64,000 nt of DNA, taken from Roseobacter sp. MH60115 (lineage in GTDB: Bacteria > Pseudomonadota > Alphaproteobacteria > Rhodobacterales > Rhodobacteraceae). How positions within the stretch are numbered: position 1 is the stretch's first letter; the number at the start of each line of letters is the position of its first letter. The stretch lies in contig NZ_JADOBQ010000001.1 of assembly GCF_015644665.1 (NCBI RefSeq), positions 868,001-932,000 on the forward strand. The letters run 5' to 3'. Shown piece after piece: positions 1 to 8,154 of the stretch. Under the pieces are notes generated by a model. It searched no databases. It was not told the origin of the DNA and saw nothing but the letters and a program-made list of their open reading frames with translations. The translations under genes and the position numbers were made by a program.

Positions 1-423
1 GTGGCGATGGTCCTGCGGCGCATGGCGAGCCTGCCCGCCGTGGAGGCTGGCTTGGTGGTTTGTGACCGCGCCGGCAGTCTGCTCTTTCGCAAGCCGACCA
101 CCGGCTTTGTCATTCCACGGTTCGGTCCGGCCTGCGCGCTCTGGCCGCTCTTTTCCGTGCTGGGACAGCCCGGGCAGGTGGTCCGCACGCCGCTGGTGCA
201 ATTGGGACGCGGGCGCGCGGCCTTTGACTGTTTTGCGGTGGCCGAGGTGGTTGGCGCGCCCAGCTACAATCAGACGCCTCTGGTGCAGGCGAGCATGCTG
301 GTGCTGCCCAACAGCGCCGCCGATGCCGCCCAGCCCGCAGAAGTGGGTGCCTCTTGCAGCGTTTGCCCGCGTGACGGCTGTGCCGGGCGGCGCGAGCCCT
401 CGATCCTCAGCAATGGATTGTAA
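1..423 (+). CDS. XRE-family regulator of ScfR/RamB type, C-terminal fragment (5' end outside window)
   Basis: The frame is open from the first base, so only the last 140 or so residues are present. They match the C-terminal part of XRE-type regulators that carry a DUF2083 domain. The tail CSVCPRDGCAGRRE has the same Cys-rich form as CRICPRVNCDQRA in the complete relative at 16552-17955. The DNA-binding HTH domain lies upstream of the window. In this family (ScfR, RamB, MccR) the C-terminal domain is thought to sense short-chain acyl-CoA and to control acetate, propionate or glyoxylate metabolism. The following receiver and symporter-kinase genes on the same strand suggest a link to carboxylate sensing, which is inference only. 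Confidence 0.75.
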   Translation: MAMVLRRMASLPAVEAGLVVCDRAGSLLFRKPTTGFVIPRFGPACALWPLFSVLGQPGQVVRTPLVQLGRGRAAFDCFAVAEVVGAPSYNQTPLVQASMLVLPNSAADAAQPAEVGASCSVCPRDGCAGRREPSILSNGL

Positions 424-482
424 ACGCAGTTGTCGTACCGGTTTTTGACGTCAGGGACGCGTAGATGCCGCCCTTCAAAGCT

Positions 483-511
483 TTGACAGGCAGCATAAAA
501 CAGACGATAGT
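483..511 (+). promoter_or_regulatory. Candidate sigma70-type promoter for the receiver/kinase operon
   Basis: TTGACA at 483-488 and GATAGT at 506-511 are separated by 17 bases. They lie 68 bases before the response regulator start at 579, in the only sizeable gap before it. The -35 element is a perfect consensus. Judged by eye only. Confidence 0.5.
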
Positions 512-578
512 TTAACTTCGCCCCGAGGGAGGCAGGCAACATGTCTGACGGGGCAGCGCCTTTTGGGAGGAGGTCGCG

Positions 579-962
579 ATGGGAAAGCATGTGCTTTTGG
601 TCGAAGATGAGCTGAACATCATCGAAGCCATTCGATTTTTGCTGAGCCGGGAGGGTTGGCAGGTGGACACACATTCTGACGGAGCCGATGCCACGGACGT
701 GATCCGCAGCAGCAAGCCCGACCTTGTGGTGCTGGACGTGATGCTCCCGGGCAAAAGCGGTTTCGACATCCTTGAGGAGTTGCGCGGCGATGCCGCCACG
801 GCGGATCTGCCGGTGCTGATGCTGACCGCGCGCGGGCAGAGCCGGGACCGTGAAATGGCGGAGAAAGCCGGTGTGAGCCGTTTCATGACCAAGCCCTTTT
901 CCAATACCGAGGTGCTGACAGCGGTGCGCGATCTGCTCTACGTGCACGGGCAGCGGACCTGA
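579..962 (+). CDS. Single-domain response regulator (CheY-like receiver)
   Basis: A 127-residue protein consisting of one receiver domain. The acidic pair E9/D10 starts the fold, D53 (VVLDVMLPG) is the expected phosphoacceptor, T83 and K105 (MTKPF) complete the active site. There is no output domain, so it must act through a partner protein or as a phosphate sink or shuttle. The start is supported by GGAGG 6 bases upstream of ATG. It is followed after 3 bases by a small membrane protein, which overlaps the symporter-kinase gene. The kinase at 1238-3934 has no receiver of its own, so this protein is its most likely partner, by inference from operon structure. Confidence 0.9.
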   Translation: MGKHVLLVEDELNIIEAIRFLLSREGWQVDTHSDGADATDVIRSSKPDLVVLDVMLPGKSGFDILEELRGDAATADLPVLMLTARGQSRDREMAEKAGVSRFMTKPFSNTEVLTAVRDLLYVHGQRT

Positions 963-965
963 GCG

Positions 966-1241
966 ATGGCGCCGCGCGGCTCACCGCTGTTTCTGGAGCG
1001 CGGCAGTTACCGCCAGCGCCGGGTCATGGATGCAGCACGTCTGGTGGTGTTTCTCGGCGTCGGCCTCTGGATGATCCCGCTTTTGTGGCCCACTGCAGGG
1101 ACGGCGGAGGAGGCCGTGCCGATGTCGCGCGCGCTGCTCTATGTCTTTGGCATCTGGTCGCTGCTGATCCTGGCGTCGGTCTATCTGGCCTATCGCATGC
1201 GGTGGCTGCCGAAGACGCCGGAGGACGCTGAGGCGCCATGA
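966..1241 (+). CDS. Small two-helix membrane protein of the symporter-kinase operon
   Basis: A 91-residue protein not assigned to a family with certainty. It has two hydrophobic segments, near residues 23-41 and 56-76, and a basic N-terminus. The gene sits tightly between the receiver gene (3-base gap) and the symporter-kinase (4-base overlap). This resembles the small subunits that accompany some SLC5-type symporters, so it may be an accessory subunit of the sensor. That role is inferred from position and topology only. Confidence 0.7.
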   Translation: MAPRGSPLFLERGSYRQRRVMDAARLVVFLGVGLWMIPLLWPTAGTAEEAVPMSRALLYVFGIWSLLILASVYLAYRMRWLPKTPEDAEAP

Positions 1242-3934
1242 TGGCCTCGCTCAATGCACTGGTCGCGGTCTGCCTGGCCTATGTGTTTTTCCTGTTCTGC
1301 GTGGCCTTTGCCGCTGAACGGGCAGGTGTCCGGGGGCGGGCCCGGTGGCTGCTGCGCTCCCCGCTCGTCTACACGCTGTCGCTGTCGATCTACTGCACGG
1401 CCTGGACGTTCTATGGCGCGGTGGGCTATGCCGCCCGGTCCGGGTTGGAATATGTGACCATCTACCTAGGCCCTAGCCTTGTGATGATCGGCTGGTGGTG
1501 GATCGCGCGGCGGCTGGTGCGGATCGGGCGCAGCCACAAGGTCACCTCCATCGCCGATCTCATCTCCTCGCGCTATGGCAAATCCAACGGCCTCGCCATC
1601 GTGGTCACGGTGATGGCGGTGATCGGCGTGACGCCCTACATCGCTTTGCAACTTCAATCGGTTACGGCCTCCCTGTCTCTCTTTGCCGCCGCCGAGCAGG
1701 GCAGCCTCACGGATGCGGACGAGGCCCGCGCCGCCGGGTTCTGGATCGCCGTGGGCCTTGCGCTTTTCACCGTGCTCTTCGGCACCCGCAATCTCAACGT
1801 GAACGAACGCCAGCACGGGGTGGTGATCGCTGTCGCGGTGGAGGCGGTGGTCAAGCTGATAGCCCTGCTGGCGGTTGGCGTCTTCGTCGTCTGGGGGATC
1901 GCGGGCGGCGTGTCGGAAACGCTGGCGCGGATCGATGCCTCGGACCTCGGCACGTGGGAGATGGATGGCAGCCGCTGGGCCGGGCTGACCTTTGTCTCTG
2001 CCGCCGCCTTCCTCTGCCTGCCACGCATGTTTCAGGTCATGGTGGTGGAGAATGACGACGAGCGACATCTGCAGATCGCAAGCTGGGCCTTTCCCCTCTA
2101 CCTCATGCTGATGAGCCTCTTCGTGGTGCCGATTGCGGTGATCGGTCTCGATCTGCTGCCGACAGGATCGAACCCGGATTTCTTCGTGCTCAGCCTGCCG
2201 CTCAGCCAGGGGCGCGAGGGCCTTGCCACACTGAGCTTCCTGGGCGGGTTTTCCTCCGCGACCTCCATGGTGATCGTGGCCACGCTGGCGCTCAGCACGA
2301 TGGTGTCGAACCACGTGGTGATGCCGGTGTTTCTCTATCTGCATCAGGGGGGGGCCACCCAATCCGGAGACGTGCGCAATGTGGTCATCCTGTCGCGGCG
2401 CCTCTCCATCCTCGCCATCATCGGGTTCGGCTATATCTACTACCGCCTGTCGGGCGGCTCCGGCGCCCTGGCCGCCATTGGCTTGATCTCCTTTGCCGGG
2501 GTGGCGCAATTCCTGCCCGCCATGCTGGGCGGTATCTTCTGGCGTGGCGCGACACGGGCCGGGGCGCTGGTGGGCCTGGGTGTAGGCTTTTCCGTCTGGG
2601 TTTTCACCATGTTGCTGCCGAGCTTCGGGCCGGATGCGATCCTAAGTGCTGCGGTGTTCGACCATGGACTTTTTGGCATCAACGGGCTCCGCCCGCAGGC
2701 GCTTTTCGGGATACCGGGGCTTGATCCGACGGTGCATGCGATTTTCTGGAGCCTGCTGCTGAACGCGGTCAGTTTCGCGCTGGTCTCTCTGTTGACCTTT
2801 CCGGACCCGTTGGAGCGGCTGCAGGGCGCGCAATTCGTCAATGTCTTCGATCATTCCGGGCAGACCCGCGGTTGGCAGGCCCCCGTGGCCGAAAGCGAAG
2901 ACCTGATGATCATGGCGCAGCGTATCCTTGGGGCGGAGGAGGCGCAGCGCCTGTTTCAGACCGAGGCAGACAGGCAGGGCAACGGGGGCTATCTGCCCAA
3001 ACCCACAGCGGATTTTCTGCAACGGCTGGAGTTGGAACTGGCGGGCTCGGTTGGCGGTGCCACGGCGCATGCGATGATCAGCCAGATCGTGGGCGGCACC
3101 GCCGTTTCGGTGCAGGACCTGCTCGCGGTGGCCGACGAATCCGCGCAGATGCTGGAGTACTCCAGCCAGCTTGAGGCCAAGTCGCGTGAGTTGAGCCAGA
3201 CCGCCGCCCAGTTGCGCGACGCCAATGCCAAGCTGATGCAGCTCAGTGATCAGAAGGATGCCTTCCTCAGTCAGATCAGCCATGAACTGCGCACGCCGAT
3301 GACCTCGATCCGCGCTTTCTCGGAGATCCTGCGCGATACCGACGGGCTTGGTCCGCTGGAAAAGACCAAATACGCCAACATCATCCACGTGGAGGCGATC
3401 CGCCTGACCCGATTGCTGGATGATCTGCTGGATCTGTCCGTGCTGGAGAACGGGCAGGTGACGCTGAACCAGCAATCGGGCAGCCTCGTGGACCTGCTGG
3501 ACCACGCCATTGCCACCGCGCAGGCCAGCGAGGCGCGGCCCATCGCCTTCAAGCGCAGGCGCCTTGATGAAATGGTCACGCTGCACACGGATCTGGACCG
3601 GTTGAGCCAGGTGTTTATCAATCTGGTCACCAACGCCCAGAAATATTGCCCTGCGGAGGCGCCGGAACTTCGGATCGTTGTGTCGCAGACGGGGGAAACC
3701 GTGGTCGTTGATTTCATCGACAACGGGTCGGGTATTCCGGCCGCGTCGCGTGATGTGATGTTCGAGAAATTCAGCCGGATTGGGGCACAGGATGGCAATG
3801 GCGCGGGCCTGGGCCTTGCGATCTGCCGGGAAATCATGGCGCGACTGGGGGGCGATGTCAGCTATCTGGATGGCACTGGCGGCACCGCTTTCCGGGTCAC
3901 ACTGCCGCAATCTCAGGCACTGGCCGCGCAGTAG
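1238..3934 (+). CDS. Sodium/solute symporter-sensor histidine kinase fusion (CbrA-like)
   Basis: An 898-residue inner-membrane protein. Residues 1 to about 520 form a multi-helix sodium:solute symporter (SLC5/PutP-like) domain. A hydrophilic coiled-coil-rich linker of about 150 residues follows. The kinase core begins with the H-box SQISHELRTP (phosphorylated His682). It continues with the N-box (INLVTNAQKY) and G-boxes DNGSGIP and GLGLAIC. There is no C-terminal receiver. CbrA-type fusions couple substrate transport or sensing to control of carbon use. The start overlaps the preceding small membrane-protein gene (ATGA type), so the genes are translationally linked. The lone receiver at 579-962 is the natural partner; the ligand cannot be read from the sequence. 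Confidence 0.9.
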   Translation: MMASLNALVAVCLAYVFFLFCVAFAAERAGVRGRARWLLRSPLVYTLSLSIYCTAWTFYGAVGYAARSGLEYVTIYLGPSLVMIGWWWIARRLVRIGRSHKVTSIADLISSRYGKSNGLAIVVTVMAVIGVTPYIALQLQSVTASLSLFAAAEQGSLTDADEARAAGFWIAVGLALFTVLFGTRNLNVNERQHGVVIAVAVEAVVKLIALLAVGVFVVWGIAGGVSETLARIDASDLGTWEMDGSRWAGLTFVSAAAFLCLPRMFQVMVVENDDERHLQIASWAFPLYLMLMSLFVVPIAVIGLDLLPTGSNPDFFVLSLPLSQGREGLATLSFLGGFSSATSMVIVATLALSTMVSNHVVMPVFLYLHQGGATQSGDVRNVVILSRRLSILAIIGFGYIYYRLSGGSGALAAIGLISFAGVAQFLPAMLGGIFWRGATRAGALVGLGVGFSVWVFTMLLPSFGPDAILSAAVFDHGLFGINGLRPQALFGIPGLDPTVHAIFWSLLLNAVSFALVSLLTFPDPLERLQGAQFVNVFDHSGQTRGWQAPVAESEDLMIMAQRILGAEEAQRLFQTEADRQGNGGYLPKPTADFLQRLELELAGSVGGATAHAMISQIVGGTAVSVQDLLAVADESAQMLEYSSQLEAKSRELSQTAAQLRDANAKLMQLSDQKDAFLSQISHELRTPMTSIRAFSEILRDTDGLGPLEKTKYANIIHVEAIRLTRLLDDLLDLSVLENGQVTLNQQSGSLVDLLDHAIATAQASEARPIAFKRRRLDEMVTLHTDLDRLSQVFINLVTNAQKYCPAEAPELRIVVSQTGETVVVDFIDNGSGIPAASRDVMFEKFSRIGAQDGNGAGLGLAICREIMARLGGDVSYLDGTGGTAFRVTLPQSQALAAQ

Positions 3935-4061
3935 GTTTTTCGGACGGAAAAAGCGCATGTTTCTGAGGACATAAAGGCAATAGTAACCATTGGCCCTTAT
4001 CCCGGCCCTACAGGACCGCGCGCGATGGGCGAGGCGCCGGTTGTTTTGACAAGGGCCGCAG

Positions 4062-5297
4062 ATGTCAGTTTTGCAGCGCAAGGCGCAGGCAGGAAAGCAG
4101 GAGCATCAGGCACGGGCAATGACCGTGCCCAAGGCGCTGCGCGTGAGTGTGGCAAAAATCGCGGATGAAATCTTTGATATGGCGCTTGTGGTGATCGGCA
4201 TCACGCAGGAACGCTGCGAAGGTGACACGATTGCCGACAAGCTGGATGACGACTCGCTGCTGATGCTGCTTGATGGCCCTTGGGGTGCTTCTGGCGGTGC
4301 GATGCTGGGGCCTGAACTGGTGGGCGCGATGATCCAGCAGCAGACAACCGGGAAAGTTGCCACGACTGCGCCAGCGCAGCGCCGCCTGACCGCGACGGAT
4401 GCGTCCTTGTGCGCGCCTTTGCTGGAATCGCTATTCAGCCGGGCCAACGGGCTTTTGGAGACCGAAGCGGATCGCGACATGTTCCCGCCCTATAAATTCG
4501 GGGCACGGGTTGAAAACGCACGGCTTTTCGGGCTGGCGCTGGACGCGACCGAATATACGATTTTCAAGCTTACTGTGGATATCGCAGGCGGGGCATTTCA
4601 GTCGGTCCTGACCCTTTTGCTGCCCATCGTGGAGAAACGTCTCGACCTTATGGTGCCTAACGAAGAGAGCGCGGAGGAAGCTGTCGGTCCGGTGACGCTG
4701 GAAAAGACGATGATGGAGATCAAGGCGGATCTGACGGCCATTCTGGGCCGCGTTCGTCTGCCTCTGGCACGGTTGGAAAAGCTCAGCGTCGGGGATGAGC
4801 TTGTGCTGCGCCCGGATGCTTTTGAGGCCGTTGAAATCAAAACCATCGATGGGCGGGTGATCAGCCGTGGCGCTATGGGGCAGGTCGACGGGCAACGCGC
4901 CGTTCAACTGGAGAATCTGGCTGCGACCCCGGGCAATCCGAAACGTCGCATGACGGATCGTGACGATCTGGACCTGCCACAGGTGAAGATGACGGACTAT
5001 GGGGCAGATGAAGACCTGCCCGCGGCGCTGCCGGACCTGACGCAGGAGATGTCTCCGGCCCTCTCGGATGATCTTCCAGACTTGCCGGATCTCCCCGATC
5101 TTCCGGACTTGCCGCCCTTTGACGCGGAAGAAGAGCAGCCGTCCGAGGCGCCCGAAGCCGAGGCCGCCGCGGAGCTTCCCGACCTGCCTGAGTTGCCCGA
5201 TTTACCGGATCTCCCTGATCTGCCGGACTTAAATGATCTTGACGGTGCAGAGGATGCGCCGTCGATCGAGGGGCTGTCCGATCTGAAGTCTGCCTGA
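4062..5297 (+). CDS. FliM/FliN-like (SpoA domain) protein with DLP-repeat tail
   Basis: A 411-residue protein. Residues 1-210 hold an alpha/beta region resembling the FliM middle region. Residues about 215-290 form a SpoA (surface presentation of antigens) domain, the C-ring domain of flagellar motor-switch and type III secretion proteins. From about residue 290 the protein is acidic and low-complexity, with two blocks of Asp-Leu-Pro repeats. It is an orphan: no flagellar gene lies within the window. It could be a soluble motor-switch relative or a scaffold. The start has an AGGG ribosome-binding site and follows a 127-base gap after the kinase gene, in which no clear terminator is seen. Confidence 0.75.
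   Translation: MSVLQRKAQAGKQEHQARAMTVPKALRVSVAKIADEIFDMALVVIGITQERCEGDTIADKLDDDSLLMLLDGPWGASGGAMLGPELVGAMIQQQTTGKVATTAPAQRRLTATDASLCAPLLESLFSRANGLLETEADRDMFPPYKFGARVENARLFGLALDATEYTIFKLTVDIAGGAFQSVLTLLLPIVEKRLDLMVPNEESAEEAVGPVTLEKTMMEIKADLTAILGRVRLPLARLEKLSVGDELVLRPDAFEAVEIKTIDGRVISRGAMGQVDGQRAVQLENLAATPGNPKRRMTDRDDLDLPQVKMTDYGADEDLPAALPDLTQEMSPALSDDLPDLPDLPDLPDLPPFDAEEEQPSEAPEAEAAAELPDLPELPDLPDLPDLPDLNDLDGAEDAPSIEGLSDLKSA
5070..5234 (+). repeat. Tandem DLP-coding repeats in the FliM/FliN-like gene
   Basis: Positions 5070-5114 encode five consecutive Asp-Leu-Pro units. Positions 5172-5234 encode seven further units (ELP, DLP, ELP, DLP three times, then DLN). The two blocks are separated by an acidic linker. 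Synonymous codons vary (gatctt, gacttg, gatctc), so selection acts on the peptide rather than on the DNA. Confidence 0.9.
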
Positions 5298-5305
5298 CCG
5301 AAGGA

Positions 5306-5743
5306 TCAGCGCGCCATTTGCGCCACGGCGACAAGTGTCGGGCCGAGATGTGTCAGATCGTATCCGCCAGCCCGCGCTGCCTTGATAATGTCATCTGCGG
5401 GCATGTCCCGCGCCGCTGCCAGCGCCCATGCGATGGTAGAGCGCGTCCCGGAGGCGCAATAGGCCAGCACCGGACCCTCGCAGCGGTCCATTAACGCCCG
5501 GTTGGCGGCGATAACCTCTGCCGTCATGGTTTGATGGGTCAGGGGCTGCACGGCAAACTCCAGGCCTGCCGCCTCGGCCGCCGCCTGGATCGCCGCGCAT
5601 TGGTGGCTGGGCGGGACTTCTCCATCCGGTCGGTTGCACAGCACCAGCTTGATGCCTGCCGCAACGATCTCGGCCATGTCCTCGGGCCCAATCTGCGGCG
5701 CGGCGTAGAAATGAGGTGTGATTTGGCGCATATCCATGGGCAT
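5306..5743 (-). CDS. Blh-type phosphatase (TIGR01244/DUF442, beta-lactamase hydrolase-like)
   Basis: A dual-specificity-phosphatase-like fold protein of about 145 residues. It carries the CX5R active-site loop in YCASGTRST, which is shared with rhodaneses and cysteine phosphatases. Relatives occur fused to, or next to, persulfide dioxygenase-like metallo-beta-lactamases in sulfide detoxification (Blh/BigR) loci. Here the metallo-hydrolase gene lies directly upstream on the same strand, which fits that arrangement. The exact start is uncertain: ATGs at 5743, 5737 and 5731 and a GTG at 5767 are in frame, and none has a good ribosome-binding site. The gene is convergent with the FliM/FliN-like gene, with only 8 bases between their stops. 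Confidence 0.8.
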   Translation of the reverse strand: MPMDMRQITPHFYAAPQIGPEDMAEIVAAGIKLVLCNRPDGEVPPSHQCAAIQAAAEAAGLEFAVQPLTHQTMTAEVIAANRALMDRCEGPVLAYCASGTRSTIAWALAAARDMPADDIIKAARAGGYDLTHLGPTLVAVAQMAR

Positions 5744-5893
5744 AGAACTATGCAAGGTGTCGGGCACTGTCCAGACGGGTAGAGCGGAAAGCCGGAGGTC
5801 CGGTCGCGATTTCAGAACGCGTCACGCCGCCTGCACGTTTCCCGGGCAATGGCTGGCCGCTTCTGGCAATGGCATTGCCGATCCGCCGTGCGA

Positions 5894-6757
5894 TCAGATC
5901 TTGTTGACCGGTAATTTCAGCATCACGTCGCCCTGCTCATCCGGCTCTGGCATATGGCCTGCGCGCATGTTGACCTGCAACGACGGCAAAATCAGCTTTG
6001 GCATGCCAAGCGTTGCGTCGCGGGCCTGGCGCATTTCCACGAAACTGCTTTCGTCCCGGTCCGCGCCGACGTGAATATTGCGCGCCTTCTGGGCACCCAC
6101 GGTGGTTTCCCAGGCAAATTCTTCGCGGCCAGGCGCCTTGTAATCGTGCCCGACAAAAATCCGCGTGTCATCCGGCAGGCTGAGAATGCGCTGGATCGAC
6201 TGGAAAAGATCGCGGGCCGAGCCGCCGGGAAAGTCGCAGCGGGCGGTCCCAAAATCGGGCATGAAGAGCGTATCGCCCACGAAAGCCGCGTCGCCGATCA
6301 CATATGTCATGCAGGCGGGCGTGTGGCCGGGCGTGTGCATCACATCGGCGCGAAGCTGGCCGATGTGAAAACTGTCGCCGTCGCCGAAAAGGCGGTCAAA
6401 CTGGCTGCCGTCGCGCTGAAACTCCGTGCCCTCGTTGAAAACCTTGCCGAAGGTATCCTGCACCGTCGTGATCTGATTGCCGATCCCGATCTGACCGCCC
6501 AGCTTCTCCTGCAGGTAGGGCGCGGCAGAGAGATGATCAGCGTGCACGTGGGTTTCGAGAATCCATTGCACCGTCAGGTTTTCGGCCTGCACATGGGCAA
6601 TCACCGCATCCGCCGACGCGGTGTCCGTGCGCCCCGAGGCGTGATCGAAATCCAGCACCGAATCGACAATCGCGCAAGAGGCACCCTGCGGGTCCCGCAC
6701 GACATAGCTGACAGTGTTGGTGGCGGTATCGAAGAAGGCTTTGACAATGGGTGACAT
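5894..6757 (-). CDS. Metallo-beta-lactamase fold hydrolase, persulfide dioxygenase/Blh type
   Basis: A 287-residue protein of the glyoxalase II/ETHE1 superfamily. The metal-binding motif is HVHADH near residue 70. Further ligands lie in MHTPGHT, GDTLF and VGHDY. The family oxidises glutathione persulfide to sulfite or hydrolyses thioesters; the Blh branch works in sulfide detoxification. The start was set at the ATG at 6757, because GGAGA lies 7 bases upstream; an in-frame GTG at 6778 lies inside an inverted repeat that is probably an operator. The DUF442 phosphatase downstream on the same strand supports the sulfur assignment. No BigR-like regulator is seen nearby. Confidence 0.85.
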   Translation of the reverse strand: MSPIVKAFFDTATNTVSYVVRDPQGASCAIVDSVLDFDHASGRTDTASADAVIAHVQAENLTVQWILETHVHADHLSAAPYLQEKLGGQIGIGNQITTVQDTFGKVFNEGTEFQRDGSQFDRLFGDGDSFHIGQLRADVMHTPGHTPACMTYVIGDAAFVGDTLFMPDFGTARCDFPGGSARDLFQSIQRILSLPDDTRIFVGHDYKAPGREEFAWETTVGAQKARNIHVGADRDESSFVEMRQARDATLGMPKLILPSLQVNMRAGHMPEPDEQGDVMLKLPVNKI

Positions 6758-6777
6758 GGGCAAGTCTCCGTTAGACA

Positions 6778-6793
6778 CACCAATTATATGGTG
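6778..6793. promoter_or_regulatory. Inverted repeat upstream of the persulfide dioxygenase-like gene
   Basis: CACCA and TGGTG arms flank the AT-rich centre ATTATA, a perfect 5+6+5 inverted repeat 21 bases ahead of the start at 6757. Persulfide-responsive ArsR-family BigR/SqrR repressors use AT-rich dyads at such genes. The half-sites here have not been matched to a published consensus, so the regulator is inference. Confidence 0.45.
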
Positions 6794-6821
6794 GTCACTA
6801 CCGCGCTTGCAAGCGGCGGGA

Positions 6822-7061
6822 TCACGCGAGGAAGATGCCCAGAATGACCAGCATCAGCCCAATGACAGACAAAAAGAGCGCGCCGAGGTTCATGGGCAGG
6901 GCGGTTTTCAGCTTTGCCCGCATCTCCGCGTCAGGCAGGCGGGCGCGACGGGCGCGGGCCACGTAAATAATGCACCATATCAGGCCGATAAGCCCGATGA
7001 AGGACAGCGATGCGCCGCCCCAGATCAGCAAATCGAAGATGGATGTTTCTTGCGTTTCCAT
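6822..7061 (-). CDS. Small two-helix membrane protein, function unknown
   Basis: A 79-residue protein with two strong hydrophobic segments, at about residues 9-34 and 55-78. They are joined by a basic loop (ARARRARLP), so the loop is expected in the cytoplasm. It lies upstream of the metallo-hydrolase gene on the same strand with a 60-base gap that holds the inverted repeat, so it may be transcribed separately. I do not recognise a specific family. The ATG at 7061 lacks a clear Shine-Dalgarno sequence. Confidence 0.6.
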   Translation of the reverse strand: METQETSIFDLLIWGGASLSFIGLIGLIWCIIYVARARRARLPDAEMRAKLKTALPMNLGALFLSVIGLMLVILGIFLA

Positions 7062-7226
7062 GCCGCGGGGCTACCCAATTCCCGGCGCAAGTGCAAGTCA
7101 CGCGGGCCTGCGGGTTCGCGACCAAGCAGGCGTCGTTTTGTCACAAGCGCAAAGCGGCTTGCAGCGCTAGCGCCGGGAGGCTAGGCAAGGGCCGACTGAT
7201 TTCCCGCAAGCCATAAGGATATTCTC

Positions 7227-7511
7227 ATGAGTGACAGCGCCACCGATCTGCCGGAACAGGATGTGCAGGGCGATGCGACCTACCGCGTGACCGCCAATGA
7301 ATTGCGCCAGTTCGTGGAGCGGATCGAGCGGCTGGATGCGGAGAAGAAGGATCTGGCCGAGCAGCAAAAAGAGGTCATGGCCGAGGCCAAGGCGCGCGGC
7401 TATGACACCAAGGTGATGCGCAAGGTCATCGCATTGCGCAAGCGGGATGCGGATGACATCGCCGAAGAAGAGGCGGTGCTGGAGATGTATAAGGAAGCGC
7501 TGGGAATGTGA
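7227..7511 (+). CDS. GapR-like DUF2312 DNA-binding protein
   Basis: A 94-residue, highly helical charged protein. The core ANELRQFVERIERLDAEKK, followed by KARGYDTKVMRKVIALRK, is diagnostic of DUF2312. The founding member is GapR, a nucleoid-associated protein of alphaproteobacteria. It binds AT-rich or overtwisted DNA as a clamp-like multimer and aids replication and transcription. The start at 7227 has AAGGA at a good distance. It is monocistronic, between a divergent small membrane-protein gene and a convergent DUF4440-like gene. Confidence 0.9.
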   Translation: MSDSATDLPEQDVQGDATYRVTANELRQFVERIERLDAEKKDLAEQQKEVMAEAKARGYDTKVMRKVIALRKRDADDIAEEEAVLEMYKEALGM

Positions 7512-7550
7512 CCTAGCGGGGCGGGCGACGTCCGCTCTGGCCTCACGGCA

Positions 7551-7949
7551 TCAAGATCCATCCGGGACCGCTGCGGGCGTGTCCTGACTGAAGACGTTGA
7601 TCCAGCCCGTTCCGGTCCGCTTCCAGATGGAACTGACGTACATGACCTGCTCCTTTGTGCCGGACGGGCGGCTGTACGTCGCGCGATAGCTCAGCAAGGC
7701 GTAGTCCGGCCCCATTTCAACCACCCTTGCCTGATCCATTCTGTAGTTCCGGACTGTCGGCCCTGACGCCAACTGCCCGGTATGGTCGTCTTTGCCTGCA
7801 AAACCATCGGGGTATACGCCCAGGAAACCGGCGTCCAAAGCTGCAGCATCCTGGGCCATGTCTCCTGACATCAGCGCCTCCCACACGGCGGTTTCGCAGG
7901 CCAGCAGTTCGGCCATCAACGCCTCGTTCCTGCGGGGGGTTCGGGTCAT
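7551..7949 (-). CDS. NTF2-like / DUF4440 domain protein
   Basis: A 132-residue single-domain protein. Its order of helices and strands (ALMAELLACETAVWEALMSGD, then a beta-rich half with YRMDQARVVEMG and SSIWKRTGTGWINVF) fits the NTF2-like superfamily, DUF4440 subgroup. Such folds serve as small enzymes, ligand binders or association domains, and no catalytic residues can be assigned. It is divergent from the SDR gene at 8155, across a 205-base region rich in TGTAAA motifs. The two may be co-regulated. Confidence 0.7.
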   Translation of the reverse strand: MTRTPRRNEALMAELLACETAVWEALMSGDMAQDAAALDAGFLGVYPDGFAGKDDHTGQLASGPTVRNYRMDQARVVEMGPDYALLSYRATYSRPSGTKEQVMYVSSIWKRTGTGWINVFSQDTPAAVPDGS

Positions 7950-8073
7950 GGGGGCGCGCCTTCGATATCAGAGTTTACTTGGCAGGCTTGGGACTGCCGC
8001 TGCCCTATGCCTGCAGTATCTAAAGTCCGTTGACGTTTCTGCGCAAGGGGCGGAACCGCCGCGCCGGGATCGG

Positions 8074-8132
8074 ATATTGACGCAGTGTAAAGAATCGCAT
8101 ATTGACACTTTGTAAAGTTTACACAGCGTAAA
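8074..8132. promoter_or_regulatory. Cluster of TGTAAA-type operator repeats upstream of the SDR gene
   Basis: Two 19-base direct repeats start at 8074 and 8099, are 25 bases apart and match at 16 of 19 positions; each runs from ATATTGAC to TGTAAAG. Directly after them TTTAC-N5-GTAAA forms a dyad at 8118-8132. The spacing of about two and a half helical turns suggests cooperative binding of a dimeric repressor or activator between 7949 and 8155. No regulator gene adjoins. Confidence 0.55.
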
Positions 8133-8154
8133 TGCGAAACTTGGAGAATACATC

